From assembly GCF_002091755.1 (NCBI RefSeq), contig NZ_BDAI01000001.1, positions 620,001-684,000 of the forward strand: DNA of 64,000 nucleotides, written 5' to 3'. Of this stretch, positions 1-9,102 are shown in pieces (the stretch's first letter is position 1; each line of letters starts with the position of its first letter). The notes beneath the pieces are model-generated. The model was not told the origin of the DNA. It searched no databases and saw nothing but the letters and a program-made list of their open reading frames with translations. This DNA comes from Pseudomonas nitroreducens NBRC 12694. GTDB lineage: Bacteria > Pseudomonadota > Gammaproteobacteria > Pseudomonadales > Pseudomonadaceae. The translations under genes and the position numbers were made by a program.

Positions 1-274
1 ACCGACCAGCTTCGCAATTTCCTGTACTTCCTTATGTTTTTCAATGATTTGAGCTTATTTTCCGCGCCGGTCAAGACACCGGAAACGCCCCGCCGTGGGG
101 CGCTCTGCTCTCCATGCGCACCAGAGAAATGCAAGCGTCATACCACCAGTCAGGTCATCAACAGCTAGGCTTCATCTCGCACGCAAGAGCGGCCCCGGGG
201 TGAATTTATGAGAAACTTTCCTCCGCCCCCGGGGCTCGAAAACTAGGAACCTCAACCCGCACAAGGAGCATCAC
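1..274. other. Leading intergenic segment
   Basis: No gene is supported here. There is a GC-rich inverted repeat: gccccgggg near 193-201 pairs with ccccggggc near 227-235, just before the ribosome site of the DUF883 gene. It could be a leader hairpin or part of the promoter of that gene. An upstream gene, if any, ends before the window. Confidence 0.4.
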
Positions 275-592
275 ATGCCTCGCAAGACCGCAGTGAACGC
301 CGCCAAGGATGAACTCCTGGCCGAATTCCAAGCCCTCGTCAGCGACACCGAGAAACTCCTGCAGAGCTCCGCCGACCTGGCCGGCGCCGAAGCCGACCAG
401 ATGCGCGCGCAGATCCACGAGAGCCTCAAGCGTGCCCGCGATGCCATCTACTCCACCAAGGACTCCGTGCGCGACCAGGGCAAGGCCGCCGTGGACGCAA
501 CCGAGGACTACGTCGGTGACCACCCCTGGCAGGCCGTGGGTATCGCCGCCGGTGTCGGCTTCCTCCTCGGCTTGCTGGTCAGCCGGCGCTGA
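275..592 (+). CDS. DUF883 family protein (YqjD/ElaB-like), membrane-anchored
   Basis: A 105-residue protein. The N-terminal three quarters is charged and helical. The C-terminus is a single glycine-rich membrane anchor (about residues 85-103) ending in two arginines, after a D-H-P-W motif. This is the architecture of the YqjD/ElaB/YgaM family, which in E. coli are inner-membrane, stress-induced proteins reported to bind ribosomes. A ribosome site AAGGAG precedes the ATG by 8 bases. The next two genes are a YqjE-like and a YqjK-like protein, so the trio matches the yqjD-yqjE-yqjK order of enterobacteria. Family assignment is firm; the role in this organism is inferred. Confidence 0.88.
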   Translation: MPRKTAVNAAKDELLAEFQALVSDTEKLLQSSADLAGAEADQMRAQIHESLKRARDAIYSTKDSVRDQGKAAVDATEDYVGDHPWQAVGIAAGVGFLLGLLVSRR

Positions 593-595
593 CCG

Positions 596-988
596 ATGAG
601 CGACGGAATGGACGCCGGGCCGAAGTCCTCGGCCAACTCTCCTTCCCTGCGGCGCTTCGGCGCCGCAGCCCTTGGCCTGCTGCACGGTCACGTCGAGCTG
701 TTGGGCATCGAGCTGCAGGAACAGAAGACCCGTACCGTGCAGATGCTCCTGATGGCCGGCCTCGCTCTGGTCTTCGCCTTGCTCCTGCTGGTTGCGCTGT
801 CGGTGCTGGTGTTGATTGTCTTCTGGGACAGCTACCGCCTGCAGGCCGCCATCGGCCTGTGCCTCTTTTACGTCGGCGGTAGCCTGCTCTGCGCGTGGCG
901 TCTGCACCTGTTGGTCACCGATGAAGGCTCGCCCTTCAGTGCCACCCTCGATGAACTGGCCCGCGACCGGGAGCGCCTGTTGCCATGA
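596..988 (+). CDS. YqjE-like / phage holin family protein (DUF1469)
   Basis: A 130-residue protein with two strongly hydrophobic segments (about residues 49-73 and 82-104) separated by a short loop containing W-D-S-Y-R. Hydrophilic tails flank them and a G-L-L-H-G-H stretch precedes the first helix. This matches the YqjE/DUF1469 'holin superfamily III' proteins, which are chromosomal inner-membrane proteins rather than lysis proteins. It starts 3 bases after the DUF883 stop and overlaps the next gene by 4 bases, so the three are one transcription unit. Function is unknown beyond envelope/stress association. Confidence 0.82.
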   Translation: MSDGMDAGPKSSANSPSLRRFGAAALGLLHGHVELLGIELQEQKTRTVQMLLMAGLALVFALLLLVALSVLVLIVFWDSYRLQAAIGLCLFYVGGSLLCAWRLHLLVTDEGSPFSATLDELARDRERLLP

Positions 989-1329
989 GTGAAATGCCGG
1001 ACGCCCGCAACCTGAGCCGGGCCGAGCTGCGCAAGGCCATCGTCCGCCTGCGCCTGGAAATGCAACGCCAGCAGCTTCGTCAGGAAGGTGAATTGCTGCT
1101 GCAACCCCTGAAACAGGCTCGCCATGTCGGCCAAAGCTTGCGTGGTGGACTGGCCGGCAATATCCCGCTGTGGGGCGCCGGCGGCGCCGCAGCCCTGGCA
1201 CTCCTGTTCGGACGCAAGCGTCGCTGGATACGGCTGCTGCGGCTAGGGATCGCCCTGGCGCCAGTCATCCTGCAGATGCGCAGGAAGCCCGACCATCAGG
1301 ACCCTCCCGCGCCATCGACGCACCTCTGA
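985..1329 (+). CDS. YqjK-like small membrane protein
   Basis: A 114-residue basic protein. The N-terminal half is an Arg/Gln/Leu-rich amphipathic helix (residues 8-45), followed by a Gly/Ala/Leu hydrophobic stretch (about residues 62-76), a basic G-R-K-R-R patch and a second hydrophobic stretch (about 85-96). The start ATGA overlaps the TGA of the upstream gene, implying translational coupling. Position as third gene after DUF883 and YqjE-like genes suggests the YqjK-like component; sequence similarity to E. coli YqjK is not something I can prove by eye. Confidence 0.68.
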   Translation: MSEMPDARNLSRAELRKAIVRLRLEMQRQQLRQEGELLLQPLKQARHVGQSLRGGLAGNIPLWGAGGAAALALLFGRKRRWIRLLRLGIALAPVILQMRRKPDHQDPPAPSTHL

Positions 1330-1402
1330 CGTCCATACTGGCCACATTCTTGCAAAGTGACATGGAGCAGCGCTCCGGCGCTTTCCTGTCACGCCACTAA
1401 GG

Positions 1403-2578
1403 ATGTGTCCCTTGATCGACGGGCAACCCATCGCCTGCTTCCAGCCATTCATCGACACCGCGACCGGCCTGATCGCCGGTGTCGAGGCGCTGGGGCGGTT
1501 GCGCCAGGACAACGGTGACCTGCAATCGGTCGGCCCGCTGTTCTTCAACCCGCGAGTCGGCCTCGCCGAACTGCGCCGCCTCGACCGGCAAATCCGCGAT
1601 GCCGCCCTCGCCCGCATCCATGAGGCGCCCAGGGACTGGTTCCTCAGCCTGAACATTTCGCCGCGCTGGATCAGCCGCCTACGCCCGAACCAGCCACTGC
1701 CCAGCCTCAAGCAACTGCAACAGCAAGGCGTGCCGCCCGAACGGGTGGTCTTCGAGATCACCGAGCTGGGCGGTGCCCACCAGCGTCTGCCCGAAGTGGT
1801 GGCGCGCTATCGAGACGCAGGTGCGCGTATCGCCATCGACGACTTCGGTGCCGGTTACTCGCAGTTGGATCGCGTGCTGGCGCTGCAACCGGACATCCTC
1901 AAGCTGGACATGCGCCTGTTCCAGGAGGCAGCACGCGGCGGCCCCAGCGGCGAGGTAGTGAAAGCCCTGGCGCAGATGGCCGAGAAGACCGGCTGCTGGA
2001 TCATCGCCGAGGGCGTGGAAACCGAAGAGGAAATGGACTTCGCCCTGGAGTGCGGTGCGCGCTATGTGCAGGGCTACCTGTTCGCCAAGCCTGCGTTGGA
2101 GTTTCCCGCCAGCGACGCCTTCCGGGCCGCCTTTGCCCAGCGCCGCGACCATTACGTGAATCGCAAACTGCGGGAGCGCGCCAACCTCATCCAGTTGCGG
2201 CAACAACTCTCCGAGCTGATGAACATGCTGCGCCCCTGGGCCGAAGGCGGCGCCATGCTCAGCAGCCTGCCACCAGCGCCGGAGTCCTTCAGCCGCCTGC
2301 TGCGCATTTACCAGTGCGACCGCCACGGCACCCAGACCTCGCCAAACCTGGAGTGGAACGGCCTGTTCTGGAAGGAAAACCGCCGCTACCTGGGGCACAA
2401 CTGGTCCTGGCGTCCGTACTTCTACCAACTGCTCGCCGAAGGCTGGGAAGAACGCCGCCTGACACTCTCCAACACCTACCGCGACGCCACCACCAACCAA
2501 TACTGCATGACTGCCGGGCAGTTCATCGACCAGGGCCGACGGCTTCTGCTCATCGACATCGACGCCGAAGGTCTCTAG
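1403..2578 (+). CDS. EAL-domain protein, probable c-di-GMP phosphodiesterase
   Basis: 391 residues. The EAL domain fills roughly residues 8-250: the signature V-E-A-L-G-R-L lies at 27-33, followed by L-N-I-S-P, F-E-I-T-E, the metal-binding D-D-F-G-A-G-Y, the lysine in L-K-L-D-M, A-E-G-V-E-T and Y-V-Q-G-Y. All the residues normally needed for c-di-GMP hydrolysis appear present, so an active enzyme making pGpG is expected. A C-terminal extension of about 140 residues, rich in aromatic residues (N-W-S-W-R-P-Y-F-Y), has no named domain that I recognise; it may be a sensor or dimerisation module. There is no signal peptide, so it is cytosolic. ATG at 1403 follows a weak ribosome site. It is monocistronic, between the yqjD-type unit and dgt. 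Confidence 0.9.
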   Translation: MCPLIDGQPIACFQPFIDTATGLIAGVEALGRLRQDNGDLQSVGPLFFNPRVGLAELRRLDRQIRDAALARIHEAPRDWFLSLNISPRWISRLRPNQPLPSLKQLQQQGVPPERVVFEITELGGAHQRLPEVVARYRDAGARIAIDDFGAGYSQLDRVLALQPDILKLDMRLFQEAARGGPSGEVVKALAQMAEKTGCWIIAEGVETEEEMDFALECGARYVQGYLFAKPALEFPASDAFRAAFAQRRDHYVNRKLRERANLIQLRQQLSELMNMLRPWAEGGAMLSSLPPAPESFSRLLRIYQCDRHGTQTSPNLEWNGLFWKENRRYLGHNWSWRPYFYQLLAEGWEERRLTLSNTYRDATTNQYCMTAGQFIDQGRRLLLIDIDAEGL

Positions 2579-2647
2579 CGCCACGATTGAGATTGCCGGC
2601 ACGAACGGCTAGCGTTGCCGGTAACTCTCTCGATTGTGGAAAGAAGA

Positions 2648-3979
2648 ATGGATTGGCACACCCTGCTCCCTCGAGAACGCCTCGGCAAACCGGTGCACAG
2701 CAGCGCCGAACTCGGCCGCAGCGCTTTCCACAAGGACCACGACCGCATCATCTTCTCCGGCGCCTTCCGCCGCCTGGGGCGCAAGACTCAGGTGCACCCG
2801 GTATCGAGCAACGACCACATCCATACCCGCCTGACCCACTCCCTGGAAGTGGCCTGCGTCGGCCGCTCGCTGGGCATGCGCGTCGGTGAAATCCTCCGCG
2901 ATCGCCTGCCTGAATGGTGCGACCCGGGGGACATGGGCGTCATAGTGCAGTCCGCATGCCTCGCCCACGACATCGGTAACCCGCCCTTCGGCCATTCCGG
3001 CGAGGATGCCATCCGCCACTGGTTCCAGCAGGCCGCCGGGCGCGGCTGGCTGGATGGGATGAGCGAAGAGGAGAGCTCCGACTTCCTGAACTTCGAAGGC
3101 AACGCCCAGGGCTTCCGCGTCCTCACGCAACTCGAATACCACCAGTTCGACGGTGGCACTCGCCTGACTTACGCCACCCTCGGCACCTACCTGAAATACC
3201 CCTGGACGGCACGCCATGCCGACTCCCTCGGCTACAAGAAGCACAAGTTCGGTTGCTACCGCAGCGAACTACCGTTGCTGGAGCAGATCACCCAAAAGCT
3301 CGGCATGCCGCAATTGGAGGACGAACGCTGGGCGCGGCACCCGCTGGTCTATCTGATGGAGGCTGCCGATGACATCTGCTATGGACTGATCGACCTGGAG
3401 GACGGCCTGGAAATGGAGTTGCTCGATTACGCGGAAGTCGAATCGCTGCTACTCGACCTGGTGGGGGATGACCTGCCGGAAACCTACCGCCAGCTTGGCC
3501 CGAAGGATTCACGCAGGCGCAAGCTAGCCATCCTGCGCGGCAAGGCTATCGAGCACCTGACCAACGCCGCCGCACGAGCCTTCGTCGAACAGGAACCTGC
3601 TCTGCTCGCCGGCAGCCTGCCAGGCGACCTGGTGGAGCACATGCATGGTCCCGCCAAACACTGCGTGCAGCGAGCCAAGGCCATGGCGCGAGAAAAGATA
3701 TTCCAGGACAAGCGCAAGACACTGCACGAGATCGGCGCCTACACCACCCTTGAAATCCTGCTGAATTCCTTCTGCGGCGCGGCACTCGAGCAGTACGGCC
3801 GGAGTACACCGTCATTCAAGAACCAACGCATCCTTGATCTGCTCGGCAACAATGCACCGGAACCGGACTGGACGCTCTATCGCGCGTTCCTTCGAGTCAT
3901 CGACTTCATCGCCGGGATGACGGACAGCTACGCCACAGAGATGGCTCGCGAGATGACCGGCCGCTCCAGCCCCAGCTGA
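2648..3979 (+). CDS. dgt: Deoxyguanosinetriphosphate triphosphohydrolase (dGTPase)
   Basis: Hydrolyses dGTP (and in this subclass other dNTPs) to the nucleoside plus tripolyphosphate, adjusting dNTP pools. HD-superfamily signatures are visible: H-T-R-L-T-H-S-L-E near residue 58 and the metal-binding H-D in A-C-L-A-H-D-I-G-N near 108, followed by P-F-G-H. Length is 443 residues from the chosen start. An upstream TTG at 2615 would add 11 residues, but ATG 2648 has a clear GGAAAGAAG ribosome site and begins M-D-W-H-T-L, typical of the family. The gene faces the convergent hybrid kinase gene with only 14 bases between them. The neighbour order matches the PAO1 locus I remember (dgt next to rocS2). 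Confidence 0.93.
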   Translation: MDWHTLLPRERLGKPVHSSAELGRSAFHKDHDRIIFSGAFRRLGRKTQVHPVSSNDHIHTRLTHSLEVACVGRSLGMRVGEILRDRLPEWCDPGDMGVIVQSACLAHDIGNPPFGHSGEDAIRHWFQQAAGRGWLDGMSEEESSDFLNFEGNAQGFRVLTQLEYHQFDGGTRLTYATLGTYLKYPWTARHADSLGYKKHKFGCYRSELPLLEQITQKLGMPQLEDERWARHPLVYLMEAADDICYGLIDLEDGLEMELLDYAEVESLLLDLVGDDLPETYRQLGPKDSRRRKLAILRGKAIEHLTNAAARAFVEQEPALLAGSLPGDLVEHMHGPAKHCVQRAKAMAREKIFQDKRKTLHEIGAYTTLEILLNSFCGAALEQYGRSTPSFKNQRILDLLGNNAPEPDWTLYRAFLRVIDFIAGMTDSYATEMAREMTGRSSPS

Positions 3980-3993
3980 AGCGGTCGCGCCGA

Positions 3994-6900
3994 CTAGGCG
4001 ACGAGTGTCCGCAGTTGCGCCAGCAGTTCGTCCTGCAAAAGCGCCATCGCCTGCTCCACCGCCAATGCCCGATTGAGCAACTCCTTGCTGCTCAGGCCAT
4101 CCTTGCAGCCGCCTTCAAGCTGACCGCACAACTCCTGAAGCGCACCCGCGTTGACCAAGCGAGCGGCACCTTTCATGCGGTGGGCGAGGTCCGCCAGTTG
4201 CTTCCAGTCACCCGCCTCCCATAGAGGCCGAACCTGGTCAATATCGAGCCGGTTGCTGCTGTGCAACTCCTCCAGCAGGCGGCGAATCAGACCGGGGTCA
4301 CCGCCGGTCATCTCCCGCAGGGACTTCAGGTCAACCCCATCGGCTCGCTTGCTCTGGGCGTCTCTTGGTCGGTCATCGGCAGCGGTGATCTTCGGTACTG
4401 TTTCCAGCCGTACCCGCAGATTGTCCAGACCAATGGGCTTGAACAGGCAATCGTCCATCCCGGCGCGTCGACAGTTCTCGACCTCGTCCGGTTGGGCATT
4501 GGCGGTGAAACCGAAGATCACGCAAGGCTCAGCCTCCATCTCCGCTTCCAGTTCGCGAATTCTGCGCGCCAGGCCATAGCCGTTGAGAACCGGCATGTTG
4601 CAGTCGGTAATGACCAAATCAAAATCGCCCGGATGCCATGCCTGAAGTGCCAGAGAACCATCGGACGCCACTTCGACCCGGTGCCCCAGGTGCTCCAGTT
4701 GCTGGGTCAGTAACATCCTGTTGGCAGCGTGGTCGTCGACCACCAGCACCTTGAGCGAATGCACAGACCTCGGCACATCCGGCGCCGGACGCACATCTCC
4801 TTCGGGCAGGCTCTCGAGTGTTTGCAGCAACAGCCGCACGGTGACCGTCGTTCCTACGCCGGGGCGGCTCTCCATACGCACCGTGCCGCCCATCATTTCC
4901 GCTAACTTGCGGCAGATGGTCAGGCCCAACCCAGTGCCGCCACGACTTGCGTGGCTGCTGCGGGCAACCTGGCTGAAGGGCTCGAACAACTGCCGCTGAT
5001 CCTCTTCGGAAATCCCAATACCGCTGTCTTTCACACTGACTTCGAGGGACAGGCGCTCACCAGCGACCCTCTCTCCGGAGACGTGGATTCGCACATGGCC
5101 AATATCGGTGAACTTGATGGCATTGCTGACCAAGTTGGAAAGAATCTGCTTGAACCGCAGCGGATCGATGAGCACGTCACAGGCGGCGTCCGCCTCGATC
5201 TCCAGCCGCAGTTCCAGTGCCTTCTGTCGGGCCAGCCCGTCGAACACCCGGGCCACGGACTCCACCAGTTCGCGCAGGTGCGCGCGCTCCGGCAGGAGGG
5301 TCAGCCGTCCTGACTCGATCTTGGCCACGTCGAGAATGTCACCGATCAACGTCAGCAGCGAGTGCGCAGAGTCATAGGCTACTTCCACCGGTTCGCGTTC
5401 CCAGTGGCCTTGATCGGCGCGAGTCAACGCCAGCTCCAGCATCCCGATCACTGCGTTCATGGGAGTGCGGATCTCATGACTCATGGTCGCCAGGAAGGTA
5501 CTCTTGGCACGGTTGGCTTCCTCGGCCTGCTCCTTGGCCGCCTCCAGTTGGTGATGCAGGCGCTCTCGCTCGGTCACATCGATCCAACCGGTCACCACGC
5601 CGGAGAGCTCCCCACCGGGCCCACGGTATGGCGTCGCCCAGTAATGGATTTCACGAACATTGCCGCAAATCTGCAGCATCAGATCGGAGGCCACTTTGCC
5701 ATCCTGCTCCATAGCCTGCTGATGAATCAGCTGGAGCGTGGCTGCGTCGCGCGCATCCAGCCACGAGCAATCGGCAACTCGGGTGCCGCCAACCGTGTCG
5801 TGGGACATGCCGGTCTCGGTCAGGAATCCGATATTGCAGGTGACAAGACGTCCTTCGCGGTCCCGTACGGCCACCGGCTGGGGAATACCATCGATCAGGG
5901 CACGCTTGAATGCGAGTCGGTAATTGAGCTCGCGCTCGGAGTCCTGTCGGTGCCGGACCTTCAACCACAAGCGCCAGTTCCACAACAATAGCAGGAGCAG
6001 CAACAGTGTTGCGGCCCACGCGAACTGGATGAATTGCGTGCGATAGCCTTGCCAGATGCTGTCCGGCTTTTCCATGCTGGCGGACCAGCGGGTAACGATG
6101 TTGCTCATATCCTCGGGGGAAATGGCGAGGATCGCCTTGTTCAGAATACCGAGAAGCTCCGGGTCCGTCTGGGAAACGGCCAGGGAGAACTGGCCCGGCT
6201 CCCGGTCGAGGGCAAGTGCCACACGCAGCTCCGGGTAATAGCGAGAGATCAGGTAATTGGCGGAAGACAGCAGATGAATTCCTGCATCGACCTTGCCTTC
6301 GCTGATCATCGACAGATCATCGACGTTGTTTTCGACCTCAACCAGTTTGGCCTGAGGATGATGCATACGCAGAAAGTCGGCGATGACAGAGCCCTTTGGA
6401 ACCGCTACTCGACGCCCATCCAGATCACCCAGCGAATGTAGCCAGTCACTCTTTCCGGACACCACGACCACGAAGGAGGCGGTCATGTAAGGACGAGTGA
6501 AGCCGAGCCACTCTTCACGCTGAGCCGTCGGTGTCAACGCTGAGATGATGTCTGCTTTGCCCGTTTTCACCTGCTCCAGCATTGCCGTGACGCTGGGCTG
6601 AGGACGTACCTCGAAGTCGAGGCCAGTGCGGCTCTGGACGAGGTCCAGTACGTCCGCGGCAATGCCGCGGAACTGCCCCTGAGCATCGAAAAATGAGACG
6701 GGAGCCAGAGCCTGATCCACGACGACCACCGGGCGCGGATGAAGATCAAGCCAGCGCTGTTCCCGGGGAGTGAGGATGAGTCGCTGATTGACGATCGAGA
6801 ATGCCCCGCCAGGACTCCAGCGTCGCTGGATTGCGCTCTTGGTCTGGCGTGGAATGGCAGCCAGGGTATGGTTGAGAATATCCAGCAGCTCATGCCCGGA

Positions 6901-7641
6901 GGAGATGACGGCGAAGCTGAACCCCAGGCCATCGAAGCCGGCGAAATTCAGCGGCTTGAGGTTCGCCAGGTACCCCTGGCTGATCAGATACTGAGCACTG
7001 AAGGCATCCCCGACGTAGAAGTCCGCCTGACCGAAGGCAACGGCCTCCAGGGCCCGACGCACCGACTGGTAGCTCTGGATGGTGGTTCCGGAAAGGTATT
7101 TGTCGCGCTCATCCACGGAGAAATAGTCGCTGACCACGGCAATGCGCTTTCCCACCAGTTGCGCAGCACTCTCCAGGCGTACGCCCTCCGGGCCAATAAC
7201 CACAGGCTGATTGGAAAAATAGGGTTGAGTCAGGGTGACTTCGGGCCGCATTGCCTCGTAACGGGTGGAACGACTGAGCATGTCGATATCGCCCTGTTCC
7301 AATGCCTTCAGGGCGGTGGTGCGATTCGCATAACGGCGCACTTCGATGTGGACATTGAGCGCGTCAGCAATGACGCCTGCGAAATCTGCCGTGATGCCTT
7401 CGAGATCCGTGCCACTGGCCATGATGTCGAAGGGTGCATAGTCCGGCGCGGTCACACCGAGACGCAGCGTGCGCTTGTCCCTGAGCCATTGCCAGTCTGA
7501 ATCGTTCAATTTCACCTTGACCGGCTCGTCCGTCGAACGAGCCAGCAGGTTCATTGCGGTCCAATCGTGCTGCTCCGCGACTCCCCATCCACAACAGAGG
7601 AATAACAACACACTGACGAGCAAGCGGAAGCGGTACATCAC
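3994..7641 (-). CDS. rocS2: BvgS/RocS2-type hybrid sensor histidine kinase
   Basis: An unorthodox sensor kinase of 1215 residues. Order: signal peptide (1-22), two tandem periplasmic solute-binding (SBP_bac_3, Venus-flytrap) domains at about 55-275 and 295-520, one membrane helix at about 538-556, a PAS domain (575-690), HisKA with phospho-acceptor His722 in S-H-E-I-R-T-P, HATPase with N-A-I-K-F, G-I-G-I and G-T-G-L-G-L boxes, a receiver domain with Asp1013 in I-T-D-C-N-M-P, and an Hpt domain with His1154 in A-H-R-M-K-G-A-A. The full His-Asp-His relay is intact. It lies 5 bases downstream of the response-regulator gene on the same strand. In P. aeruginosa the protein at this map position is RocS2, linked to fimbriae and efflux control; the symbol rests on domain order and synteny. 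Confidence 0.85.
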   Translation of the reverse strand: MMYRFRLLVSVLLFLCCGWGVAEQHDWTAMNLLARSTDEPVKVKLNDSDWQWLRDKRTLRLGVTAPDYAPFDIMASGTDLEGITADFAGVIADALNVHIEVRRYANRTTALKALEQGDIDMLSRSTRYEAMRPEVTLTQPYFSNQPVVIGPEGVRLESAAQLVGKRIAVVSDYFSVDERDKYLSGTTIQSYQSVRRALEAVAFGQADFYVGDAFSAQYLISQGYLANLKPLNFAGFDGLGFSFAVISSGHELLDILNHTLAAIPRQTKSAIQRRWSPGGAFSIVNQRLILTPREQRWLDLHPRPVVVVDQALAPVSFFDAQGQFRGIAADVLDLVQSRTGLDFEVRPQPSVTAMLEQVKTGKADIISALTPTAQREEWLGFTRPYMTASFVVVVSGKSDWLHSLGDLDGRRVAVPKGSVIADFLRMHHPQAKLVEVENNVDDLSMISEGKVDAGIHLLSSANYLISRYYPELRVALALDREPGQFSLAVSQTDPELLGILNKAILAISPEDMSNIVTRWSASMEKPDSIWQGYRTQFIQFAWAATLLLLLLLLWNWRLWLKVRHRQDSERELNYRLAFKRALIDGIPQPVAVRDREGRLVTCNIGFLTETGMSHDTVGGTRVADCSWLDARDAATLQLIHQQAMEQDGKVASDLMLQICGNVREIHYWATPYRGPGGELSGVVTGWIDVTERERLHHQLEAAKEQAEEANRAKSTFLATMSHEIRTPMNAVIGMLELALTRADQGHWEREPVEVAYDSAHSLLTLIGDILDVAKIESGRLTLLPERAHLRELVESVARVFDGLARQKALELRLEIEADAACDVLIDPLRFKQILSNLVSNAIKFTDIGHVRIHVSGERVAGERLSLEVSVKDSGIGISEEDQRQLFEPFSQVARSSHASRGGTGLGLTICRKLAEMMGGTVRMESRPGVGTTVTVRLLLQTLESLPEGDVRPAPDVPRSVHSLKVLVVDDHAANRMLLTQQLEHLGHRVEVASDGSLALQAWHPGDFDLVITDCNMPVLNGYGLARRIRELEAEMEAEPCVIFGFTANAQPDEVENCRRAGMDDCLFKPIGLDNLRVRLETVPKITAADDRPRDAQSKRADGVDLKSLREMTGGDPGLIRRLLEELHSSNRLDIDQVRPLWEAGDWKQLADLAHRMKGAARLVNAGALQELCGQLEGGCKDGLSSKELLNRALAVEQAMALLQDELLAQLRTLVA

Positions 7642-7646
7642 ACACC

Positions 7647-8273
7647 TCAGACCAGCGCGTTCCGCTTGGCAAACTCGATCAGATCGACCAAGGAATGGGC
7701 GTTGAGCTTCAGCAGCAGTCGGGTCTTGTAGGTGCTGACCGTCTTGTTGCTGATGAACATCTGTTCGGAGATTTCCTTGTTCGAATACCCGTTGGCCAGG
7801 TACTGGAGGACGGCCATCTCACGGTCGGAAAGACGCTGAATGAGTTCCTGGTCATCCATCTGCCCGCTGTTGCGGCGGGTCTGGCGAACGGCAGTACTGG
7901 GGAAGTAGTTGTAACCGGCAACCACGGCGTTGACCGCACTGATCAGCTCCGCCAGCCCACCCTGCTTGCAGACGAAGCCCGAAGCTCCGGCCTGCATGCA
8001 GCGCATGGCGAACAACGAGGCGCTCTGTCCGGTCAGCACCAGGACCTTGAGCGGAAGCTCGAAAGCGGAGATCCGGCTGATGACCTCCAGGCCATCGAGC
8101 CGAGGAATACCGATATCCAGAACGACGAGGTCGGGGATCAGATCCTTGACAAGCGAAAGCGCATCCACGCCGTTGTCAGTCTCCCCGACGATAACGTGGC
8201 CTTCCTTTTCCAGCAGAACGCGCATTGCCATACGAATGACCGGATGGTCATCGACAATAAGAACTTTGCTCAT
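7647..8273 (-). CDS. rocA2: NarL/LuxR-type response regulator (RocA2-like)
   Basis: 208 residues from ATG 8273, which has a strong GGAGG ribosome site; the longer reading to 8360 lacks one. The receiver domain (2-120) has the acidic pair D8-D9, the phospho-acceptor Asp53 in V-L-D-I-G-I-P and the conserved T of L-T-G. A LuxR-type helix-turn-helix lies at about 145-205 (L-S-D-R-E-M-A-V-L, followed by N-K-E-I-S and K-T-V-S-T-Y). It is expected to be phosphorylated by the kinase encoded 5 bases downstream and to activate transcription. Regulator first, kinase second is the arrangement of bvgA-bvgS and evgA-evgS. Its upstream region is unusually AT-rich (next entry). Confidence 0.87.
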   Translation of the reverse strand: MSKVLIVDDHPVIRMAMRVLLEKEGHVIVGETDNGVDALSLVKDLIPDLVVLDIGIPRLDGLEVISRISAFELPLKVLVLTGQSASLFAMRCMQAGASGFVCKQGGLAELISAVNAVVAGYNYFPSTAVRQTRRNSGQMDDQELIQRLSDREMAVLQYLANGYSNKEISEQMFISNKTVSTYKTRLLLKLNAHSLVDLIEFAKRNALV

Positions 8274-9102
8274 CAAGCTTCCTCCCACAGACCCATCGAA
8301 ATTAATATTTGTCCGTAAGATATATGCCAAGCTTGTTCTGTCGAGATTACCCACCCTCATTATTTATCATTAGAGGGTTTTCCTACGTAACATCTAAATA
8401 ATTCCTACAAGAATCTCCCTCAGCTCCACCACTCGCCTCCCTTCCGCAAGAATATTCCGACTCCAAACAGGAGAAAATCTGACTTGGAGCCCTGATAAAC
8501 CTCGGCACTATCTCCGCATACTTCATCTAGCTGGCTCCAGGTATGCATTTCTTCTTGTTTACAGGCAACAATGGATACGCCTCTCCACCATGTCGACCTG
8601 TAGGATGCCAAAAATCAATCGAAGACCTCTGCCTAGGCCATTCCGGACACGAAGAGGCGTTCGATTCTGCGACCTGTGCGGCAGCAGATGCCAGACTTAA
8701 ACTCTATCCATCGTGGGGTTATTCACGGAAAAGCCTGATGATTATCACTTTCGCCAGAAAAGCTGGTGAACACTGAATAAAAACTCACATTTCCTAGGAG
8801 AGTTGAAGTCCAACCGGCACAGTGCAATAGATAATAGTCAGAGACCATTGAAGATCAGCCAGACCAGATAACAATCACGCTTCGCTCAACACAGAAGCCA
8901 AAATAGCTCCAGAGAAATCGACCTAACCTTTCATCCGCAATAGTACCCAGAACAAATACAAAGAAGATATTTAAAACCTGAGCACACATATGAAGGCACA
9001 CACTAAAACCTCCAAAATAAAATTATTAGACACCTGTGCTTGCCTGTGAAAAAGCATCAGCGAAGTTCATCAGCTGCATCCGGAGTTTTCAAGGAGCTCG
9101 TC
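8274..9102. other. AT-rich intergenic region between the RocA2-like gene and a receiver-domain gene
   Basis: An 829-base stretch without a convincing gene. Base composition is visibly lower in GC than the coding DNA on both sides, especially 8300-8410 and 8760-9060. Short open frames at 8420-8611 (minus) and 8543-8776 (plus) have no good ribosome site, no codon pattern like the neighbours and no recognisable motif. The region must hold the divergent promoters for the RocA2/RocS2-like pair and for the receiver protein. It could also hold a small RNA or the remains of a lost gene. Confidence 0.55.

Noticed and set aside
8420..8776. Two small open frames (8420-8611 minus and 8543-8776 plus) in the AT-rich gap
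   Set aside because: No ribosome site, no codon pattern like the neighbours, no known motif.
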